Assembly (NCBI GenBank): GCA_900548635.1
Contig: URLP01000076.1
Coordinates: forward strand, 1 to 8,275
Length of the DNA: 8,275 bases
Reading direction: 5' to 3'
Source: an uncultured Megasphaera sp.
GTDB taxonomy: Bacteria > Bacillota > Negativicutes > Veillonellales > Megasphaeraceae
Positions 5,242 to 8,275 of this stretch are shown piece after piece (within the stretch, counting starts at the first letter, position 1; every line of letters begins with the position of its first letter). The notes under the pieces were generated by a model. That model had not been told where the DNA came from. It searched no databases and saw only the letters and a list, made by a program, of their open reading frames with translations. The translations under genes and the position numbers were made by a program.

Positions 5242-6423
5242 TTACTGAAGGTTTTCTACGACGCAAGCCGTACCCTGGCCGCCGCCGATGCAGAGCGTAG
5301 CGAGACCATATTTGCCGCCGACTTCTTTCAAGCCGTAGAGCAAGGTTACGAGGATACGAGCGCCGGATGCGCCAATCGGATGACCGAGGGCGATAGCACC
5401 GCCATGGATGTTGACTTTGCTCATGTCAAAGCCGAGTTCACGGCAGCAGTATACAGCCTGAGCTGCGAAAGCTTCGTTAGCTTCGACGAGGTCGAGGTCT
5501 TTGACTTCGAGGCCTGCTTTAGCCAGCGCTTTGCGGGAAGAAGGAACAGGGCCGGTACCCATGATAGCGGGATCAACACCAGCAGATGCATAGCTTACGA
5601 TTTTAGCCATCGGTTTGAGGCCGAGTTCTTTGGCTTTATCAGCGGACATAACTACGAAAGCAGCTGCGCCGTCGTTGATGCCGGAAGCGTTGCCAGCAGT
5701 AACTGTGCCGCCTTTTTTGAAGGCCGGTTTCAATTTAGCGAGCGTTTCCATGTTGGAGTTTTCGCGCGGGCCTTCATCAGTGTCGATGACGACATCCTGT
5801 TTCTTCTGATGAACCGTAACAGGAACGATCTGGGATTTGAATGCGCCGCTGTGGATAGCTTCGCAAGCAAGGTTCTGAGAACGAACGCCGAGTTTATCCT
5901 GGTCTTCACGGGTTACGTTGAAGCGTTCAGCGATGTTTTCAGCCGTGATGCCCATATGGTAGTCATTGAAAGCGTCCCAAAGGCCGTCTTTGATCATCGT
6001 ATCGACGAGGACACCATTGCCCATGCGATAGCCATAACGAGCTTTCGGTACTGCGAACGGAGCCATGGACATGTTTTCCATGCCGCCTGCTACGATGACG
6101 TCAGCGTCGCCGGCTTTGATCATCTGAGCTGCCAAAGATACGCAGCGGAGACCGGAACCGCAGACTTTGTTGACTGTCAGTGCAGGAACTTCGATCGGCA
6201 TGCCGGCTTTGATCATAGCCTGACGAGCCGGGTTCTGGCCCTGAGCTGCCTGAAGGACGTTGCCCATTACGACTTCGTCGACATCTTTGCCTTCAATACC
6301 AGCGCGTTTGAGGGCTTCTTTGATAACAACTGCACCGAGTTCAACAGCCGGCGTGTTTTTGAAGCCGCCGCCGAATTTACCGATTGCCGTACGGCAAGCA
6401 CTTACGATAACTACATCTTTCAT
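5242..6423 (-). CDS. thlA: Acetyl-CoA acetyltransferase (biosynthetic thiolase), copy 1
   Basis: This 393-aa cytoplasmic thiolase condenses two acetyl-CoA into acetoacetyl-CoA, the entry step of butyrate synthesis. The length and catalytic residues fit the biosynthetic family: Cys88 (nucleophile, NKVCGSG), Asn316 (NEAFA), His348 (GHPIG) and Cys378 (LCIGGGQG), with Leu148, His156, Met157, Ser247 and Met288 at the usual substrate-pocket positions. The segment DGLWDAFNDYHMG (146-158) matches clostridial ThlA as I recall it. Cys88 and Cys378 are the pair reported to form a redox disulfide in the Clostridium acetobutylicum enzyme. The ATG at 6423 is preferred over an in-frame GTG at 6432, which touches the ribosome site AAGGAG (6433-6438). 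A paralog lies 208 bp upstream on the same strand, and a strong terminator follows. The preference for acetyl- over longer acyl-CoA is inferred from similarity. Confidence 0.95.
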   Translation of the reverse strand: MKDVVIVSACRTAIGKFGGGFKNTPAVELGAVVIKEALKRAGIEGKDVDEVVMGNVLQAAQGQNPARQAMIKAGMPIEVPALTVNKVCGSGLRCVSLAAQMIKAGDADVIVAGGMENMSMAPFAVPKARYGYRMGNGVLVDTMIKDGLWDAFNDYHMGITAENIAERFNVTREDQDKLGVRSQNLACEAIHSGAFKSQIVPVTVHQKKQDVVIDTDEGPRENSNMETLAKLKPAFKKGGTVTAGNASGINDGAAAFVVMSADKAKELGLKPMAKIVSYASAGVDPAIMGTGPVPSSRKALAKAGLEVKDLDLVEANEAFAAQAVYCCRELGFDMSKVNIHGGAIALGHPIGASGARILVTLLYGLKEVGGKYGLATLCIGGGQGTACVVENLQ

Positions 6424-6499
6424 TGGAATCACTCCTTGAAAATATTTACGTATAAAATAGGTGTGGGCGTATCAGTATGAGAGGATGCGCCGTGCAAAG

Positions 6500-6523
6500 A
6501 GAGTATAATGTAGATTACACTCT
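6500..6523. promoter_or_regulatory. 24-bp dyad overlapping a candidate -10 of thiolase copy 1
   Basis: AGAGT (6500-6504) and ACTCT (6519-6523), with TAAT and ATTA inside, form a palindrome matching at 10 of 12 pairs. On the minus strand TATACT (6507-6502) lies within it and could be the -10 of thiolase copy 1, giving a leader of about 70 nt. No good -35 is present 16-19 bp upstream. A second short palindrome, TGATA-N4-TATCA, follows directly at 6523-6536. An operator over an activator-dependent promoter would fit; this is inference. Confidence 0.4.
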
Positions 6524-6556
6524 GATATTGTTATCATACACCTTTTTAAGGGAAAT

Positions 6557-6592
6557 GTACAGAGTACGTTCAAAAAATTACGTACTCTGTAC
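6557..6592. repeat. 13-bp perfect inverted repeat containing four GTAC sites
   Basis: GTACAGAGTACGT (6557-6569) and ACGTACTCTGTAC (6580-6592) are exact reverse complements around a 10-nt AT-rich loop (6570-6579). Each arm has GTAC at both ends of AGA or TCT. It lies between the two thiolase genes, 39 bp past the stop of copy 2. On the minus strand it is followed only by ATTTCCC, so it would be a weak terminator at best. It may be an attenuating, stabilising or protein-binding structure. Confidence 0.7.
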
Positions 6593-6609
6593 GTTTTCAT
6601 GACTTATTG

Positions 6610-6623
6610 ATAGGGAATAGGGA
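6610..6623. repeat. Exact two-copy heptamer after the thiolase copy 2 stop
   Basis: ATAGGGA occurs twice in direct tandem (6610-6616, 6617-6623), beginning 8 nt beyond the stop codon. The unit differs from the GT-N4-C heptamers elsewhere, but the period and position beside a stop are the same. Two copies could be chance. Confidence 0.35.
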
Positions 6624-6631
6624 CTTAAAAA

Positions 6632-7816
6632 TTACAGACGTTCAATGATAATAGCCGTGCCCTGGCCGCCGCCGATGCAGAGGGAAGCAAGGCCGTATTT
6701 ACCATTGATTTCCGGTTCAGCCAGTGCATAGAGCAAGGTGACAACGATACGGGCGCCGGAGCAGCCAATCGGATGGCCGAGGGCGATAGCGCCGCCGTGG
6801 ATGTTGACTTTGTCCATGTTCAGCTTGAGTTCGCGGCAGCAGTATACGGACTGAGCGGCGAAAGCTTCGTTTAATTCGATGAGGTCCATCTGATCGACGT
6901 TCATGCCGGTCTTCTTCATGACTTTGCGGACTGCCGGAACAGGGCCGGTACCCATGATAGCCGGTTCAACGCCAGCGGAAGCCCAGTCGATGATGCGTGC
7001 GAGCGGTTTGATGCCGAGTTCTTTAGCTTTGTCAGCGGACATGATGACAACAGCAGCTGCGCCGTCGTTGATGCCGGAAGCGTTGCCGGCAGTGACCGTG
7101 CCGTTCTTGATGAAGGCCGGACGCAGTTTTGCGAGGGTTTCCATCGTGCAGTTCGGGCGGATGAATTCGTCTTTGTCAACGATGACGTCGCCTTTTCTCT
7201 TATGAACCGTTACCGGTACGATCTGGCTGTCGAATTTGCCTTCCTGCTGAGCTTTGTAAGCCAGGTTTTCGGAACGGCATGCCAGTTTATCCTGGTCTTC
7301 ACGGGTTACACCGAAGCGAGCGGCAACGTTTTCAGCCGTTACGCCCATGTGGTAGTTGTTTTCTGTGCAGAACAGGCCGTCACGCATGAGCAAATCTTCG
7401 AGGACGCCGTTACCCATACGATAGCCGCGGCGGCCTTTTGCGATGGAGTACGGAGCGTTGGACATGGATTCCATGCCGCCTGCTACGATGATGTCGGCAT
7501 CGCCGAGTTTGATCTGCTGGGAAGCGAGGGAAATAGCACGCATACCGGAACCGCAGAGCTTATTCAATGTGAAAGCAGGAACTTCCTGGGGAACGCCGGA
7601 ATGAAGAGCAACCTGACGAGCCGTGTTTTCGCCGCAGCCAGCCTGGAGTACGTGGCCCATGATAACTTCGTCGATCTGGTCGACAGGAATGCCTGCGCGT
7701 TTGATTGCTTCAGTAACAGCAGCAACACCAAGGTCAACAGCGGTGACGTCTGCGAACTGGCCATTGAAGCTGCCGATGGCCGTACGGCAAGCACTTACGA
7801 TAACAGCATCTCTCAT
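6632..7816 (-). CDS. Thiolase / acetyl-CoA C-acetyltransferase, copy 2
   Basis: This 394-aa thiolase is about 67% identical to copy 1 by hand count and colinear except for two extra residues near 367-372. The catalytic set is intact: Cys88, Asn316, His348 and Cys380. Differences fall at substrate-facing places. Residues 149-154 read FCTENN instead of WDAFND, and position 352 is Cys (GHPIGCSGAR) where copy 1 has Ala; Cys is also found there in degradative FadA. It may prefer a longer acyl partner, such as propionyl- or butyryl-CoA for valerate/caproate synthesis, or work in the thiolytic direction; this is inference. The ATG at 7816 gives the family N-terminus MRDAVIVSAC and follows AAAGGA (7828-7833) by 11 nt. 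The in-frame ATG at 7828 overlaps that site and is rejected. The upstream leader is long and structured. No strong terminator follows, so read-through into copy 1 is possible. Confidence 0.94.
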   Translation of the reverse strand: MRDAVIVSACRTAIGSFNGQFADVTAVDLGVAAVTEAIKRAGIPVDQIDEVIMGHVLQAGCGENTARQVALHSGVPQEVPAFTLNKLCGSGMRAISLASQQIKLGDADIIVAGGMESMSNAPYSIAKGRRGYRMGNGVLEDLLMRDGLFCTENNYHMGVTAENVAARFGVTREDQDKLACRSENLAYKAQQEGKFDSQIVPVTVHKRKGDVIVDKDEFIRPNCTMETLAKLRPAFIKNGTVTAGNASGINDGAAAVVIMSADKAKELGIKPLARIIDWASAGVEPAIMGTGPVPAVRKVMKKTGMNVDQMDLIELNEAFAAQSVYCCRELKLNMDKVNIHGGAIALGHPIGCSGARIVVTLLYALAEPEINGKYGLASLCIGGGQGTAIIIERL

Positions 7817-7880
7817 TAGAAAAACCATCCTTTCTGATGTGGAACAAAGTATAGAATAATATAGTATATAAGACTTGTTT

Positions 7881-7906
7881 GGCGGAACCGCCGCTTACGC
7901 AGTTCC
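7881..7906 (-). promoter_or_regulatory. GC-rich hairpin in the leader of thiolase copy 2
   Basis: In minus-strand RNA GGAACUGC (7906-7899) pairs with GCGGUUCC (7891-7884) over a 7-nt loop, with one U-G wobble that would be a C-A mismatch in plus-strand RNA. An overlapping alternative hairpin (GGCGG/CCGCC, 7892-7881) would compete with it. It lies roughly 55-80 nt into the predicted leader. There is no T-run behind it and it matches no riboswitch class I recognise. Confidence 0.5.
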
Positions 7907-7919
7907 TTGGGGGTTACGC

Positions 7920-7949
7920 TGAAATGAAGAACTTGAGTTCTAAATTTCA
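7920..7949. promoter_or_regulatory. 30-bp near-palindrome just downstream of the copy 2 promoter
   Basis: Outer arms TGAAAT (7920-7925) and ATTTCA (7944-7949) and inner arms AGAACT (7928-7933) and AGTTCT (7936-7941) are exact. The 2-bp steps between them do not match, and the centre is TG. Twelve of 15 positions are symmetric. It lies about 10-40 bp after the predicted transcription start, a common place for a repressor site. In RNA it would form an AU-rich hairpin. Confidence 0.5.
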
Positions 7950-7965
7950 CAATCTCCATGCCTAT

Positions 7966-7994
7966 ATAGTACATTTTTTCACAAAGAATTGCAA
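7966..7994 (-). promoter_or_regulatory. Candidate promoter of thiolase copy 2
   Basis: On the minus strand -35 TTGCAA (7994-7989) and -10 TACTAT (7971-7966) are 17 bp apart, each matching the consensus at 4/6. The leader would be about 140 nt. The spacer contains TTGTGAA (7984-7978), and a second copy lies at 7952-7946. Confidence 0.45.
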
Positions 7995-8066
7995 GAGGAA
8001 AATTCATTTTGCTTATGCTAGATAATCATCTTAAAAGAAGAAGCAGATACAAAAATAATAATATCA

Positions 8067-8275
8067 ACGAATAATTCGTGATACGTATCATCGTTCGCCG
8101 CAGGTCGTTCATCGAGGTGCTTGGGTATAGGCGGCGGTGCCGCCGTGGATCGTTTGCCGTGGTTCGTGGTTCGTAGGGGCGGCCATAATCGGCCGACCGC
8201 CTGAATCCTATAGATAAATTAGTCCGCAGTTGTACGAATTTTCGACGAACGATGAACGCCAAAGGAACTACGAAA
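8067..8275. repeat. Noncoding mosaic of palindromes and heptamer arrays
   Basis: No credible gene lies here. In order it holds ACGAAT-A-ATTCGT (8067-8079), TGATACGTATCA (8079-8090), a CG-phased heptamer array (CG at 8092, 8099, 8106 and 8113), the GC palindrome CGGCGG-TG-CCGCCG (8132-8145) and a second array with CGT exactly at 8144, 8151, 8158, 8165 and 8172. Then come GTAGGGG, a CGGCC/GGCCG hairpin (8180-8195) and a third array in reverse orientation from 8244 to the window end. Most units fit GT-N4-C or its complement. The stretch 8008-8066 before it is AT-rich with nothing recognisable. The element probably continues beyond the window. Confidence 0.6.

Noticed and set aside
5179..6480. 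Plus-strand open frame of 433 codons across thiolase copy 1
   Set aside because: It is antisense to a complete thiolase with all catalytic residues. Its translation is rich in Phe, Asp, Ser and Arg with no family resemblance, and similar open frames lie opposite copy 2, as expected from shared codon bias.
6523..6540. Clostridial Rex operator (TTGTTAA-N4-TTAACAA) before thiolase copy 1
   Set aside because: TTGTTATCA is present on the plus strand, but the right half-site is absent and the match is too short to support a call.
7816..8007. Minus-strand 63-codon frame upstream of thiolase copy 2
   Set aside because: It spans the predicted promoter, palindrome and leader hairpin, and has no good ribosome site or recognisable protein.
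8026..8262. Minus-strand 78-codon frame near the window end
   Set aside because: Its Arg-rich translation comes from the heptamer arrays and GC palindromes, and no ribosome site precedes it.
8067..8275. CRISPR array
   Set aside because: The repeats are 7 bp and contiguous with no unique spacers, and no cas gene is present.

Overview
The window reads like a chromosomal segment of an anaerobic diderm Firmicute of the Negativicutes, most likely Megasphaera or a close relative. The evidence is a 5S rRNA/tRNA cluster of Firmicute type, clostridial-style thiolases typical of butyrate or caproate formers, Firmicute-like Shine-Dalgarno sites, and a lipoprotein signal. The genus is inferred from gene content and was not tested by a search.

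Layout. Positions 1-290 (+): the 3' end of a 5S rRNA, tRNA-Trp(CCA), a perfect 10-bp hairpin with a UCCG tetraloop, tRNA-Arg(ACG) and an intrinsic terminator, i.e. the tail of an rRNA operon. Positions 321-2287 (-): a two-gene operon of a DEAD-box RNA helicase followed by a small lipoprotein, ending in a GC-rich terminator. Positions 2310-3672 (+): a divergently transcribed pair of unrecognised multi-spanning membrane proteins whose N-terminal regions look paralogous; the genes overlap by one base. Positions 3673-5101 (-): a PotE-type putrescine/ornithine antiporter, with no decarboxylase in the window. Positions 5189-7994 (-): two tandem thiolases, about two-thirds identical by hand count, each with its own long upstream region containing dyads. 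Positions 8067-8275: no convincing gene, but a mosaic of palindromes and degenerate 7-bp tandem repeats.

Functional picture. The thiolases condense acetyl-CoA with acetyl-CoA or acyl-CoA at the head of butyrate (and possibly valerate/caproate) synthesis. Keeping two copies with different substrate-loop sequences and different upstream sites suggests divided labour or separate control. The antiporter would serve polyamine handling or acid tolerance. The helicase would act in RNA or ribosome metabolism.

The most unusual signal is noncoding. Phased heptamer arrays, mostly of the form GT-N4-C, start at or just after stop codons of unrelated genes and lead into terminators or GC palindromes; they recur in the last 200 bp. 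No defence system, mobile-element gene or CRISPR array is visible.
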